Assembly: GCF_002291425.1 (NCBI RefSeq)
Contig: NZ_CP014136.1
Coordinates: 2,170,001-2,234,000 of the forward strand
DNA: 64,000 nt
Source of the DNA: Gibbsiella quercinecans
GTDB taxonomy: Bacteria > Pseudomonadota > Gammaproteobacteria > Enterobacterales > Enterobacteriaceae
Direction of reading: 5' to 3'
A model generated the notes under the pieces. It did not search any database. It was not told the DNA's origin and worked only from the letters and a program-made list of their open reading frames with translations. Shown here piece by piece: positions 26,216-40,446 of this stretch (position 1 is its first letter; each line of letters starts with the position of its first letter). The translations under genes were made by a program, and so were the position numbers.

Positions 26216-29200
26216 GTGCGCCTGATTGTCATGTTATTGCTCAGTTGGTCGCTGGCATTTCCAGCGCTGGCAGCATCCATTCCCACTGAAGCACAGCTCC
26301 GGCAGGAGCTGAAACAGGCGGAAAGCAACAAAAGCGCGCCCGGCCAGGCCGAAGCGGTCGTGGCGCTGCAAAGCGCGATTAACTGGCTGGCGGAGCGTAA
26401 AGAATCACTCACTAACGCCGAGCAGTACCAGCGAGTGATCGACGACTTCCCGAAAATGACGCAGGAACTGCGCCGCCAGCAGACCATCGAAGAAGCTAAA
26501 ACGCTTCCCACCGGGGATAACCTGCCGGCCAGCGAGCTGGAACAGCAGATCCTGCAAACCAGCAGCCAACTGCTGGAACAAGCGCGTTTGCTGCAGCAAG
26601 AGCAGGATCGCACGCGTGAAATAAGCGATTCGCTCAGCCAACTGCCGCAGCAGCAAAGTGAGGCACGGCGGGCGTTAACGGAAGTGCAACGCCGCCTGCA
26701 AGCCCAGCCGGCCAATCCCACCACGCCGCTGGCCCAGGCGCAGCTTTTTCTGTTGCAGGCCGAAGCCGCCGCACGTAAAAGCAAGGTTGATGAGCTGGAT
26801 CTGGCGCAGCTTTCCGCCAATAACCGGCAGGAACTGGCGCGTATGCGTGCCGATATCTTCAAAAAGCGCCATGAGAAAATCGACATCCAATTACAGGCGC
26901 TGCGCAATAACCTGAATGCCCAGCGCCAGCGTGAAGCCGAACTGGCGCTGGAAAAAACCGAACAACTGGCGGAGCAGAACGGCGATCTGCCGGCCAGCAT
27001 CAATCAACAATTGCAAATCAACCGTGAACTCTCCACCGCGCTTAACCAGCAGGCGCAGCGTATGGATTTGATCGCTTCCCAACAGCGCCAGGCCGCGGCG
27101 CAAACGCTGCAGGTGCGCCAGGCGCTGAGTACCATCATCGAACAATCCCAATGGCTCGGCTCATCGCCGGTGCTGGGGGAAACCCTGCGGGCGCAGGTGG
27201 CAACGCTGCCGGATATGCCAAGGCCGCAGCAGCTTGATAGCGATATGGTGCAACTGCGCGTACAACGCCTGCAGTTTGAAAGCCAGTTGGAAAAGCTGCC
27301 GCAGCGCGCACGGGCACTGAAACAGGACGACGGCGCCGATCTGACCGAAGCACAGCAGCGCATTGTCGATGCGCAGATCCGCACCCAACGGGAACTGCTG
27401 AATTCGCTGCTTTCCGGCTGCGACACCCAGATCCTGGAACTGACCAAGCTGAAGGTCGCCAATACCCAGTTGGCCGACGCCTTGAACGAAATCCGGGATG
27501 CGGCGCACCGCTATCTGTTCTGGGTGCCGGATGTCAGCCCGATCACCCTCTCCTACCCGATTAACGTCGCGCACGATCTAACGCGCCTGTTGTCGCTGGA
27601 TACGCTGTCGCAGCTTAGCGGTGCCTTTATGATGATGGTGACCAGCAGGGCCACGGTGATCCCGCTGTTAGGCGCGGTGTTGCTGGTGATTTTCAGCATC
27701 AACTCCCGCAAGCATTATCACGCCTTCCTCGCCCGCGCCAGTAGCCGGGTGGGCAAGGTCACCCAGGATGAATTCTTCCTGACGATGCGCACGGTATTTT
27801 GGTCGATACTGGTGGCGATCCCGCTGCCGGTGCTGTGGGCGGCGTTAGGCTATGGCCTGCAAAACGCCTGGCCATACCCGGTGGCGGTGGCGATTGGCGA
27901 TGGCGTGACGGCCACGCTGCCGATCCTGTGGCTGTGCATGATCAGCGCCGCCTTCGCCCATCCACAGGGGCTGTTCATTGTTCACTTCCGCTGGCCGGTG
28001 CGGCAAGTCTCGCGCGCCATGCGCTATTACAAGATGTCGGTCTGGCTGATTGTGCCGCTGATTATGGCGCTGATCACCTTCGATAATCTTAACGACCGTG
28101 AGTTTTCCAATACGCTGGGGCGGCTGTGCTTCATTCTTTTGTGCCTGGCGTTGAGCCTGGTCACCAACAGCCTGAAACGCGCCGGGATCCCGTTGTATCT
28201 GGATAAGAAAGGCTCCGGCGAGAACATGTTCAACAGCGCGCTCTGGGGGCTGTTGCAATCGGCGCCGCTGGTTGCAGCGCTTGCCGCCGCCATCGGCTAC
28301 CTGACAACGGCGCAGGCGTTACTGGCGCGCCTGGAAACCTCGGTGGCCATCTGGTTCCTGCTGTTGGTGATTTACCATATCATCCGCCGCTGGATGCTGA
28401 TCCAACGGCGCCGCATCGCCTTCGATCGCGCCAAACAGCGGCGCGCTGATATTCTGGCTCAGCGCGCCCGCGGCGAGGAAGAAACATCGCACCCGCAAAA
28501 CAGCACTGAAGGCGCCATCGACGTGGATGACGCCGAGATCGATCTGGATACCATCAGCGCGCAGTCGCTGCGCCTGGTTCGCTCTCTGCTGACCTTGACC
28601 GCACTGGTGTCGATGATCGTGCTGTGGTCGGAACTCCATTCCGCCTTCAGTTTCCTGGAAAACATCACGCTGTGGGATGTCACCTCGACGATCAACGGCG
28701 TGGAGAGTATCCAGCCGATCACCGTGGGCGCGGTGATGATTGCCATCGTGGTGTTGATCATTACCATGCTGTTGGTGCGCAACCTGCCGGCGCTGCTGGA
28801 ACTGGCGGTGCTGCAGCATTTGGATCTGACGCCGGGCACCGGCTATGCCATCACCACCATTACCAAATACCTGCTGCTGCTGTTTGGCGCGATCTCCAGC
28901 TTCGCCTGGATTGGCATCGAATGGTCGAAGCTGCAGTGGGTGGTTACCGCGCTCAGCGTGGGGCTGGGCTTTGGCATGCAGGAAATCTTCTCGAACTTTA
29001 TCTCCGGCCTGATTATTTTGTTCGAGAAACCGATCCGCATTGGCGATACGGTGACAATCCGCAACCTGACGGGCACCATCACCAAGATCAATACCCGCGC
29101 CACGACGATTTCAGACTGGGACCGCAAAGAGATTATCGTGCCGAACAAGGCGTTTATCACCGAGCAGTTTGTTAACTGGTCGCTGTCAGACGCCATTACC

Positions 29201-29569
29201 CGTGTGGTGTTGACGGTGCCGGCGCCGGCGGAAGCCAACAGCGAAGAGGTCACCCGCATTCTGCATAACGCGGCCGAGCGCTGCTCGCTGGTGCTGGATA
29301 ACCCGCCGCCGGAGGTGTATCTGGTCGATTTGCAGCAGGGTATTCAAATCTTCGAACTGCGAATGTATGCCGCCGAGATGGGCCACCGTATGCCGCTGCG
29401 CCACGAAATACATCAGTTGATCCTGGCCGGCTATCAGCAGCACGGTATTGCGTTGCCTTATCCGCCGTTCCAGGTGCGTACGGAAACGCTATCGCGGATG
29501 ACCAACAACGGCCGCACGGCGCCTTCAACCCCAACGCCCAGCACTAAACGCGAGTCTGGCGGGCTGTAG
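26216..29569 (+). CDS. mscM: Miniconductance mechanosensitive channel MscM
   Basis: 1117 residues from GTG 26216, 14 nt after psd (E. coli YjeP is about 1107). A very large MscS-family channel that releases solutes on hypo-osmotic shock. It has a signal peptide ending F-P-A-L-A, a periplasmic coiled-coil region of roughly 450 residues rich in Gln, Glu and Arg, about eleven membrane spans from residue about 480, and the C-terminal MscS core: G-L-G-F-G-M-Q-E-I-F-S-N-F near residue 920 and G-D-T-V-T-I-R-N after it. A cytoplasmic tail of about 20 residues ends the protein. Confidence 0.95.
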   Translation: MRLIVMLLLSWSLAFPALAASIPTEAQLRQELKQAESNKSAPGQAEAVVALQSAINWLAERKESLTNAEQYQRVIDDFPKMTQELRRQQTIEEAKTLPTGDNLPASELEQQILQTSSQLLEQARLLQQEQDRTREISDSLSQLPQQQSEARRALTEVQRRLQAQPANPTTPLAQAQLFLLQAEAAARKSKVDELDLAQLSANNRQELARMRADIFKKRHEKIDIQLQALRNNLNAQRQREAELALEKTEQLAEQNGDLPASINQQLQINRELSTALNQQAQRMDLIASQQRQAAAQTLQVRQALSTIIEQSQWLGSSPVLGETLRAQVATLPDMPRPQQLDSDMVQLRVQRLQFESQLEKLPQRARALKQDDGADLTEAQQRIVDAQIRTQRELLNSLLSGCDTQILELTKLKVANTQLADALNEIRDAAHRYLFWVPDVSPITLSYPINVAHDLTRLLSLDTLSQLSGAFMMMVTSRATVIPLLGAVLLVIFSINSRKHYHAFLARASSRVGKVTQDEFFLTMRTVFWSILVAIPLPVLWAALGYGLQNAWPYPVAVAIGDGVTATLPILWLCMISAAFAHPQGLFIVHFRWPVRQVSRAMRYYKMSVWLIVPLIMALITFDNLNDREFSNTLGRLCFILLCLALSLVTNSLKRAGIPLYLDKKGSGENMFNSALWGLLQSAPLVAALAAAIGYLTTAQALLARLETSVAIWFLLLVIYHIIRRWMLIQRRRIAFDRAKQRRADILAQRARGEEETSHPQNSTEGAIDVDDAEIDLDTISAQSLRLVRSLLTLTALVSMIVLWSELHSAFSFLENITLWDVTSTINGVESIQPITVGAVMIAIVVLIITMLLVRNLPALLELAVLQHLDLTPGTGYAITTITKYLLLLFGAISSFAWIGIEWSKLQWVVTALSVGLGFGMQEIFSNFISGLIILFEKPIRIGDTVTIRNLTGTITKINTRATTISDWDRKEIIVPNKAFITEQFVNWSLSDAITRVVLTVPAPAEANSEEVTRILHNAAERCSLVLDNPPPEVYLVDLQQGIQIFELRMYAAEMGHRMPLRHEIHQLILAGYQQHGIALPYPPFQVRTETLSRMTNNGRTAPSTPTPSTKRESGGL

Positions 29570-29598
29570 GCGATAACACGCCGGGTAATCCGGGGCAG

Positions 29599-29634
29599 AA
29601 AAGCCGGTAGCGCATTGCGTTGCCGGCTTTTTTT
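29599..29634 (+). terminator. Terminator after mscM
   Basis: AAAAGCCGG ... CCGGCTTTTTTT, with an inner GCG/CGT pairing, 30 nt after the mscM stop. Confidence 0.8.
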
Positions 29635-29732
29635 ATATCCCGCGTGCCAGCCAGCTATCGCTGATGCTGGTAACCTGTAGCCACGGGATGTTTGATATAG
29701 TGATAGCAATAATTGCGCTACGGAGGCGGCAT

Positions 29733-30157
29733 ATGCGCCAGAGGATTATCGTCTGCCCACTGATTGAAAATAACGGGGCATACCTATTGTGTAAAATGGC
29801 GGCCGATCGGGGCGTCTTCCCCGGCCAGTGGGCGCTACCCGGTGGCGGGATGGAACCGGGGAAACCATGGAAACGGCGCTAAGAAGGGAGATCAGGGAAG
29901 AACTGGGTGATGCGCTGCAAATAAGCCAGATCACGCCATGGACGTTCAGAGATGATATTCGGGTGAAAACCTACCCAGGTGGTAAACAAGAAGAAATCTA
30001 CATGGTGTATCTTATCTTTGACTGCGTCAGCGCCAACCGCCAGGTCACGTTCAATGAGGAGTTTCAGGAAGTTGCCTGGGTGAGCCCGCATCAACTAGGG
30101 CAATTGGATCTGAACGAGGCCACGCGCATTACCCTGGCGCACAAAGGGCTGCTGTAG
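29733..30157 (+). pseudogene. nudI: Frameshifted nucleoside triphosphatase NudI
   Basis: Two adjoining reading frames together match E. coli NudI almost end to end: [10 protein letters not shown] ... G-G-G-M-E-P-G in the first frame, then [17 protein letters not shown] ... K-G-L-L in the next. The shift is at the G run 29858-29861: one extra G there would give 142 codons, i.e. the family's 141 residues. The break falls inside the Nudix box (G-x5-E-x7-R-E-x2-E-E), so the gene as written cannot make an active enzyme. Either a recent one-base deletion in a homopolymer or a sequencing error; flanking codons look unspoiled. AGGAGGCGGC-type site precedes the ATG. Confidence 0.85.
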
Positions 30158-30253
30158 AGCCGTCCGCAGGGGAAATGTGGTGCCGATGGACATCGCGTTC
30201 CCGCCCAGGCATAAGGATAAACACCGCTGCCGCAGGTTAACGAATGGCACAAA

Positions 30254-30287
30254 GCAAAAAGCCCCGCGCTTTCGCACGGGGCTTTCT
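30254..30287 (-). terminator. rRNA operon terminator
   Basis: On the minus strand AAAGCCCCGTGCG, short loop, CGCGGGGCTTTTT, 12 nt past the last 5S gene. Confidence 0.9.
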
Positions 30288-30297
30288 ACTTTAATTG

Positions 30298-30417
30298 ATT
30301 CCTGGCAGTTCCCTACTCTCACATGGGGAGACCCCACACTACCATCGGCGCTACGGCGTTTCACTTCTGAGTTCGGCATGGGGTCAGGTGGGACCGCCGC
30401 GCTATCGCCGCCAGGAA
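30298..30417 (-). rRNA. rrf: 5S rRNA, distal copy
   Basis: 120 nt with the conserved core CCCACCTGACCCCATGCCGA and matching ends (TTCCTGGCGG / CTGCCAGGAAT, a paired change relative to the usual TGCCTGGC/GCCAGGCA). Follows tRNA-Thr, as in E. coli rrnD. Confidence 0.96.
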
Positions 30418-30456
30418 AATTCTTTTGTGCCGAACTACTAACCCACTCACTATAAG

Positions 30457-30532
30457 TGGTGCTGATACCCAGAGTCGAACTGGGGACCTCACCCTTACCA
30501 AGGGTGCGCTCTACCAACTGAGCCATATCAGC
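30457..30532 (-). tRNA. thrV: tRNA-Thr(GGT)
   Basis: 76-nt cloverleaf with CCA: acceptor GCTGATA/TATCAGC, anticodon loop TTGGTAA (GGT), T-arm with GTTCGACTC. Lies between two 5S genes, like thrV of E. coli rrnD. Confidence 0.96.
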
Positions 30533-30543
30533 ACGCAAATTTG

Positions 30544-30663
30544 ATGCCTGGCAGTGTCCTACTCTCGCATGGGGAGACCCCACACTACCATCGGCGCTAC
30601 GGCGTTTCACTTCTGAGTTCGGCATGGGGTCAGGTGGGACCACCGCGCTATTGCCGCCAGGCA
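30544..30663 (-). rRNA. rrf: 5S rRNA, proximal copy
   Basis: 120 nt beginning TGCCTGGCGG and ending CTGCCAGGCAT, nearly identical to the distal copy; differences are paired changes in the terminal stem and a few loop positions. Confidence 0.97.
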
Positions 30664-30769
30664 AATTCTGTTTTATTTCAGCCGTTGTGTTCTTTCACAC
30701 AACCACCAAAACCAATCTGCAAACAAGCTAAAAATCTCTGTCAAGTCTCTAAAACACCTTCGGTGTTGT

Positions 30770-33679
<2,910 letters not shown>

Positions 33680-33780
33680 TCACAACCCGAAGATGTTTCC
33701 ATCATCGGCTGTGCGCTTTTGAGAGACTCGTGAATAATCTTCCGATTATTCATCATTTCAATTTTCAGCTTGTTCCAGAT

Positions 33781-33792
33781 TGTTAAAGAGCA
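33781..33792 (-). promoter_or_regulatory. boxA antitermination site, 16S-23S spacer
   Basis: On the minus strand TGCTCTTTAACA, the Nus-factor loading sequence, between tRNA-Glu and 23S. Confidence 0.9.
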
Positions 33793-33863
33793 ATATCTTA
33801 AACACGACTCGTTAAAGTCATCTTTAAGATATTCGTGATAATGTCTTTCACGCATTATCGGAA

Positions 33864-33939
33864 TGGCGTCCCCAAGGGGATTCGAACCCCTGTTACAGCC
33901 GTGAAAGGGCAGTGTCCTAGGCCTCTAGACGATGGGGAC
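33864..33939 (-). tRNA. tRNA-Glu(TTC)
   Basis: 76-nt cloverleaf with CCA: acceptor GTCCCCA/TGGGGAC, anticodon loop CTTTCAC (TTC), T-arm GTTCGAATC. Sits in the 16S-23S spacer, as gltV does in E. coli rrnE. Confidence 0.97.
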
Positions 33940-34125
33940 ACGGAAATTGCTTAGCAAATCACTGATTTGCTATTTCCGTGTAAAGGCGCGAATTTGCTGG
34001 CAAATTCAAGCGGCCGATGTGTTAACGACTCATCAGCCCGTCCGCCTTTCAACGAAAGGGTTTTCTTGCTCATTATTTTTCATCAGACAATCTGTGTGGA
34101 CACTGCACATTTCAATATCGTTCGG

Positions 34126-35667
<1,542 letters not shown>

Positions 35668-35816
35668 AAAGCTTGATTTGCTAAGTTAATAGCGTGCTCG
35701 AAGATTTACTGCATGAATTTTACTTCAGTTAGTCACTCTTCAAGACTTGATATTTTTTTGCACCCAAAGGTGCTGGATATCGTCTTGTGAGTGCCCACAC
35801 AGATTGTCTGATAAAT

Positions 35817-35828
35817 TGTTAAAGAGCA
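35817..35828 (-). promoter_or_regulatory. boxA antitermination site, rrn leader
   Basis: On the minus strand TGCTCTTTAACA about 150 nt before the 16S 5' end. Confidence 0.9.
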
Positions 35829-35867
35829 ATGAGTTACGAGACTTGGCTCGTTCACTCGAGGTGGCGT

Positions 35868-35895
35868 ATATTACGCTTTCCTCTTTCAGAGTCAA
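35868..35895 (-). promoter_or_regulatory. rrn P2 promoter
   Basis: TTGACT (35890-35895), 16-bp spacer, TAATAT (35868-35873) on the minus strand, about 100 bp downstream of P1, as in E. coli rrn operons. Confidence 0.8.
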
Positions 35896-35973
35896 CCCCA
35901 AATTTCAGGATTTTCTCTTTTCTTCCCGGCCGCTTCGTGAAGTGAATCACTTGCGCCGTGTCGATGGAGGCGC

Positions 35974-36001
35974 ATTATAGGGCGTCCCACGCAGGCCGCA
36001 A
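35974..36001 (-). promoter_or_regulatory. rrn P1 promoter
   Basis: TTGCGG (35996-36001), 16-bp spacer, TATAAT (35974-35979), then GCGCCTCC, the GC-rich discriminator expected of a growth-rate-controlled P1. Upstream A/T-rich sequence (A6 near 36006-36011) could be an UP element. Confidence 0.8.
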
Positions 36002-36118
36002 CAGGTTTTTTCAACAAAAGTGCGCGTTTGCTGCATTCCACAGCAAAAGCCCGCCTTATACCTTGTTTTGCACAAACTTATCCACAGAGCCCCGCAGGGC
36101 TGAAAATTTACGAGCGCC

Positions 36119-36134
36119 GCGCAAACGTTTTCGC
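36119..36134. promoter_or_regulatory. PurR box upstream of purH
   Basis: GCGCAAACGTTTTCGC matches the PurR consensus ACGCAAACGTTTTCGT at 14 of 16 positions and directly abuts a TACAAT -10 element (36135-36140), as at the E. coli purHD promoter. Confidence 0.85.
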
Positions 36135-36310
36135 TACAATTCTCCGCAGCGACAAACTCCCCTTTATTCCAGGGGCGTTACCTGAATCAGTGCCGAATAC
36201 CGTTAAATACGAGGAAAATTCCGCCCCTTACGCTGTTCAGAGTAAGGAATACCGGTAAAGATTCAGGTAACTCTCTTTATATCGTGATGCAAAAGCCAAG
36301 GGATAAAACC

Positions 36311-37900
36311 ATGCAACAACCTCGTCCAATACGCCGGGCTCTGCTCAGCGTTTCTGACAAAACCGGTATCGTTGAATTCGCAGAAGCACTCTCTCAACGT
36401 GGTGTGGAGCTGCTCTCGACCGGGGGCACCGCGCGCCTGCTGGCAGATGCCGGCCTGCCGGTTACCGAAGTTTCCGATTACACCGGCTTCCCGGAAATGA
36501 TGGATGGACGTGTAAAAACCCTGCATCCCAAAGTGCACGGCGGTATTCTTGGCCGCCGCGGCCAAGATGATGCGATCATGGCACAGCACGCCATCAAGCC
36601 GATCGATATCGTGGTGGTAAACCTGTATCCGTTTGCCCAAACCGTCGCCCGCCCAGACTGCTCGCTGGCAGATGCGGTTGAAAACATCGATATCGGCGGC
36701 CCCACCATGGTGCGCTCCGCCGCCAAAAACCATAAAGACGTCGCCATTGTGGTCAAGAGCAGCGACTACGCCGCCATCATTACCGAGATGGACAACAACA
36801 ACGGCTCGCTGCTATTGCCAACCCGTTTTGATCTGGCCATCAAAGCATTCGAGCACACCGCCGCCTACGACAGCATGATCGCCAACTACTTCGGCGCGCT
36901 GGTGCCAGCCTATCATGGCGATACCGAGCAGCCCGCCGGCCGCTTCCCGCGCACCCTGAACCTGAACTACATCAAGAAACAGGATATGCGCTACGGTGAA
37001 AACGGCCATCAACAAGCCGCCTTCTATATAGAAGACAACCTGCAGGAAGCTTCCGTCGCCACCGCCCAGCAGTTGCAGGGCAAAGCGCTGTCTTATAACA
37101 ACATCGCCGACACCGACGCCGCGCTGGAATGCGTGAAAGAGTTCGCCGAGCCGGCCTGTGTGATTGTCAAACATGCCAACCCCTGCGGCGTAGCGATTAG
37201 CGAAGATATTCTGGGTGCCTACGAACGGGCCTACAAAACCGACCCGACGTCGGCATTCGGCGGCATCATCGCCTTCAACCGTGAACTGGATGCCGCCACC
37301 GCGCAGGCCATCATCAGCCGCCAGTTCGTTGAAGTGATCATCGCCCCAACCATTAATGAGGAAGCCCGCTCGCTGCTGGCCGCCAAGCAGAACGTGCGCG
37401 TCCTGGCCTGCGGCCAATGGCAACAGCGCGTGCCCGGCCTGGATTTCAAACGCGTCAATGGCGGCCTCTTGGTACAAGAGCGTGATTTAGGTATGGTCGC
37501 CGCGGGCGATCTGCGCGTGGTGACCAAGCGCCAGCCCACCGAGCAGGAGCTGCGCGACGCGCTGTTCTGCTGGAAAGTGGCCAAGTTCGTTAAATCCAAC
37601 GCGATCGTCTATGCTCGCGACAATATGACCATCGGCATCGGCGCCGGCCAGATGAGCCGCGTTTATTCCGCGAAGATCGCCGGCATTAAAGCCGCAGATG
37701 AAGGTTTGGAAGTCAAAGGTTCCGCCATGGCGTCCGATGCCTTCTTCCCATTCCGCGACGGTATTGATGCGGCAGCCGCGGTGGGCATCACCTGCGTGAT
37801 CCAACCCGGCGGCTCAATCCGCGATAACGAAGTGATCGCGGCCGCCGACGAACACGGCATTGCGATGATCTTCACCGATATGCGCCACTTCCGCCACTAA
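36311..37900 (+). CDS. purH: Bifunctional AICAR transformylase / IMP cyclohydrolase
   Basis: 529 residues from ATG 36311 (same length as E. coli); an ATG 9 codons earlier lacks the conserved start M-Q-Q. Catalyses the last two steps of IMP synthesis. Residues about 10-150 are the MGS-like cyclohydrolase domain ([30 protein letters not shown]); the rest is the formyltransferase domain with K-H-A-N-P-C-G and the C-terminal S-D-A-F-F-P-F-R-D. Divergent from the rRNA operon. Confidence 0.97.
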   Translation: MQQPRPIRRALLSVSDKTGIVEFAEALSQRGVELLSTGGTARLLADAGLPVTEVSDYTGFPEMMDGRVKTLHPKVHGGILGRRGQDDAIMAQHAIKPIDIVVVNLYPFAQTVARPDCSLADAVENIDIGGPTMVRSAAKNHKDVAIVVKSSDYAAIITEMDNNNGSLLLPTRFDLAIKAFEHTAAYDSMIANYFGALVPAYHGDTEQPAGRFPRTLNLNYIKKQDMRYGENGHQQAAFYIEDNLQEASVATAQQLQGKALSYNNIADTDAALECVKEFAEPACVIVKHANPCGVAISEDILGAYERAYKTDPTSAFGGIIAFNRELDAATAQAIISRQFVEVIIAPTINEEARSLLAAKQNVRVLACGQWQQRVPGLDFKRVNGGLLVQERDLGMVAAGDLRVVTKRQPTEQELRDALFCWKVAKFVKSNAIVYARDNMTIGIGAGQMSRVYSAKIAGIKAADEGLEVKGSAMASDAFFPFRDGIDAAAAVGITCVIQPGGSIRDNEVIAAADEHGIAMIFTDMRHFRH

Positions 37901-37948
37901 TCCTTTTTGCCGCGTGCGCCCCGGCGCACGCTGATCATGGAGCACCTG

Positions 37949-39232
37949 ATGAACATCCTTATTATTGGCAACGGCGGGCGCGAACACGCGCTGGCCTGGA
38001 AAGCCGCTCAATCGCCGCTGGCAGATAACGTGTATGTCGCACCGGGCAATGCCGGTACGGCGCTGGAACCTAATTTGACCAATGTGGCTATCTCTGCAAC
38101 CGATATCCCGGCGCTGCTTGAGTTCGCCCGCAACAACGATGTCGGCCTGACCATCGTCGGCCCGGAAGCCCCGCTGGTGATTGGCGTGGTCGATGCCTTC
38201 CAGGCCGCCGGCCTGACCATTTTCGGCCCAACGCAGGCGGCTGCCCAGCTCGAAGGCTCAAAAGCCTTCACCAAAGACTTCCTGGCGCGCCACCACATCC
38301 CCACCGCCGAATACCAAAACTTTACCGAGGTTGAACCGGCCCTGGCCTATGTGCGTAGCAAAGGCGCGCCTATCGTCATCAAGGCCGATGGCCTGGCGGC
38401 AGGTAAAGGCGTGATTGTTGCCATGACGCTGCAGGAAGCGGAAGACGCCATTCAGGATATGCTGGCCGGCAACGCTTTCGGCGACGCCGGCCACCGTATC
38501 GTGGTGGAAGAGTTCCTCGACGGCGAAGAAGCCAGCTTTATCGTTATGGTCGATGGCGAAAACGTGGTGCCGATGGCCACCAGCCAGGATCACAAACGCG
38601 TTGGCGATGGCGATACCGGGCCAAACACCGGCGGCATGGGCGCTTATTCCCCGGCGCCGGTGGTGACCGATGAAATCCACCAGCGGGTGATGGACCAGGT
38701 GATTTGGCCAACGGTGCGCGGCATGGCGGCGGAAGGCAATACCTACGTCGGCTTCCTGTATGCCGGGCTCATGATCTCCGCCGACGGCCAGCCGAAAGTA
38801 ATCGAGTTTAACTGCCGCTTCGGCGATCCGGAAACCCAACCGATCATGCTGCGGATGCGTTCCGATCTGGTTGCGCTGTGCCTGGCCGGCGCACAGGGCA
38901 AACTGGGCGATAAAACCTCGGAGTGGGACGAACGCCCATCCCTTGGCGTGGTGCTGGCCGCCGGCGGCTATCCGGGCGACTATCAGGTCGGTGATGAGAT
39001 CCACGGCCTGCCGCAGCAGGAAAGCCGCGACGGCAAAGTGTTTCATGCCGGCACGCGCCTGGAAGGCGATAAAGTGCTCACCAACGGCGGGCGCGTGTTG
39101 TGCGTAACGGCATTAGGCGCAACGGTGGCGCAAGCGCAAAAAAACGCCTATCAATTAGCGGCTGATATTCAGTGGCAAGGCAGCTTCTGCCGCAAAGACA
39201 TCGGCTATCGGGCGATAGCGCGCGGTAAGTGA
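37949..39232 (+). CDS. purD: Phosphoribosylamine-glycine ligase (GAR synthetase)
   Basis: 427 residues from ATG 37949, where the conserved start M-N-I-L-I-I-G-N-G-G-R-E-H-A-L occurs with a GGAG-like site upstream. ATP-grasp ligase of purine step 2. Motifs: P-G-N-A-G-T-A, I-K-A-D-G-L-A-A-G-K-G-V, F-N-C-R-F-G-D-P-E-T-Q. 48 nt after purH; that spacer holds a GTGCGCC/GGCGCAC hairpin (37913-37930) without a T-run. Confidence 0.97.
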   Translation: MNILIIGNGGREHALAWKAAQSPLADNVYVAPGNAGTALEPNLTNVAISATDIPALLEFARNNDVGLTIVGPEAPLVIGVVDAFQAAGLTIFGPTQAAAQLEGSKAFTKDFLARHHIPTAEYQNFTEVEPALAYVRSKGAPIVIKADGLAAGKGVIVAMTLQEAEDAIQDMLAGNAFGDAGHRIVVEEFLDGEEASFIVMVDGENVVPMATSQDHKRVGDGDTGPNTGGMGAYSPAPVVTDEIHQRVMDQVIWPTVRGMAAEGNTYVGFLYAGLMISADGQPKVIEFNCRFGDPETQPIMLRMRSDLVALCLAGAQGKLGDKTSEWDERPSLGVVLAAGGYPGDYQVGDEIHGLPQQESRDGKVFHAGTRLEGDKVLTNGGRVLCVTALGATVAQAQKNAYQLAADIQWQGSFCRKDIGYRAIARGK

Positions 39233-39257
39233 TTCAGGGCTTAGCCCTTGCTGCTCA

Positions 39258-39282
39258 GGCTCTGCATTGCAGGGCCTTTTTT
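39258..39282 (+). terminator. Terminator after purD
   Basis: GGCTCTGCA-T-TGCAGGGCC (one G-U pair) followed by T6, 25 nt after purD and overlapping the stop of the convergent yjaH gene. Confidence 0.8.
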
Positions 39283-39949
39283 ATAACGTGTCTTTCGTCG
39301 GCGCCCAGCGGCAAAAATCGTCGTTGGCCACCAGCAGCAGTTGGCGCCCTTCCGGTGCCTCCAACCAAGCCAGGCTCAGCGATTGGCCACTGCGTTCGCG
39401 CCGCGCAATCCAGTCCAGCGCCTGCTCATCAAACCCCGGCCTTAGCTGTTGGCCACTGCAGGTCTGCACCATGCCGCCGTGCCAATGGCCCTGTAATAGC
39501 CGCACATTCCCGGCACGCAGTGCATCGCTCACTTCCTGCATACGCCGCGCCTGGTATTGATACAGCGCGATATCGTCGCTGGAAAGCTGCTCACGCCGCT
39601 CAGCCAGTTGGCGCTGCATAAAGCTCACCGTGCCGTCTTCGGCAAAGCGCACCTGCAGGTTATCTTGCCCTTGCACCGGCCCACTGCGTCTAATCTGGCG
39701 TAAGGTGCCGTTTTGGTATTCATAGAGGGTGGTGACCGTGCCGGCCCCACGATAAGGGCTATACACACTCATCAGCACCAGTGGGCGCTGCTGATCGTCA
39801 TCCTTGCGCCACAGGCGCATGACGCCCTGATCGGCAACATAGCCGCTGGCGGTAAACGCCGGAGGTGCGGAATGGAAACTGCAGCCAGCCAGGCTGCTGG
39901 CAACCGCCGCGGCTAACAGCCAGCGCCGGATAAACAAAAGGGGCGTCAT
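39281..39949 (-). CDS. yjaH: DUF1481 lipoprotein YjaH
   Basis: 222 residues from ATG 39949 (a G-rich site precedes it; an ATG 8 codons upstream is also possible). The signal has L-F-I-R-R-W-L-L, an alanine-rich core and L-A-G-C, so it is a predicted lipoprotein. The mature domain (Y-V-A-D-Q-G-V-M-R-L-W-R-K) resembles DUF1481. Function unknown. It lies just downstream of hupA, as yjaH does in E. coli; the zraP/zraSR genes found beyond it there are absent. Confidence 0.8.
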   Translation of the reverse strand: MTPLLFIRRWLLAAAVASSLAGCSFHSAPPAFTASGYVADQGVMRLWRKDDDQQRPLVLMSVYSPYRGAGTVTTLYEYQNGTLRQIRRSGPVQGQDNLQVRFAEDGTVSFMQRQLAERREQLSSDDIALYQYQARRMQEVSDALRAGNVRLLQGHWHGGMVQTCSGQQLRPGFDEQALDWIARRERSGQSLSLAWLEAPEGRQLLLVANDDFCRWAPTKDTL

Positions 39950-39985
39950 CGCCCCCCAGTCTAAGCTTTTCACAGCACGCGGTAA

Positions 39986-40258
39986 TTATTTAACTGCGTC
40001 TTTCAGCGCTTTACCAGAAACGAATGCTGGTACGTTAGCCGCTGCGATTTTGATTTCTTTACCAGTCTGTGGGTTGCGGCCAGTGCGCTCTGCACGATGG
40101 TTTACTTTGAAAGTACCGAAACCAACCAATTGTACTGCATCACCTTCTTTCAGAGACTCAGTAATGGCAGCCAGGGTAGATTCCAGAGCTTGTTTGGCTT
40201 GAGCTTTGGAAAGGTCCGCCTTGTCTGCGATTACATCAATCAGTTGAGTCTTGTTCAT
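39986..40258 (-). CDS. hupA: DNA-binding protein HU-alpha
   Basis: 90 residues, the family length. Histone-like nucleoid protein that bends and compacts DNA, as a dimer with itself or HU-beta. The HU signature [18 protein letters not shown] is complete and the DNA-intercalating Pro of R-N-P is present. 36 nt before yjaH; strong AAGGATAAC site upstream. Confidence 0.98.
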   Translation of the reverse strand: MNKTQLIDVIADKADLSKAQAKQALESTLAAITESLKEGDAVQLVGFGTFKVNHRAERTGRNPQTGKEIKIAAANVPAFVSGKALKDAVK

Positions 40259-40446
40259 AAGTTATCCTTACAGTGTGTTTATCGTTTGCAAAGCATCGAG
40301 TGCGACGGATATGCCGATTGACAGCACTCTCCTGCATACACGCACCGATAGCCACTTTTTTACGCCCCCCAAATGTAGACCAGACAGGGTGCGGATGTGA
40401 AGCCTTAAGGCATGACAAATCAGGCGTTAAATCACGTTTTATTGCC

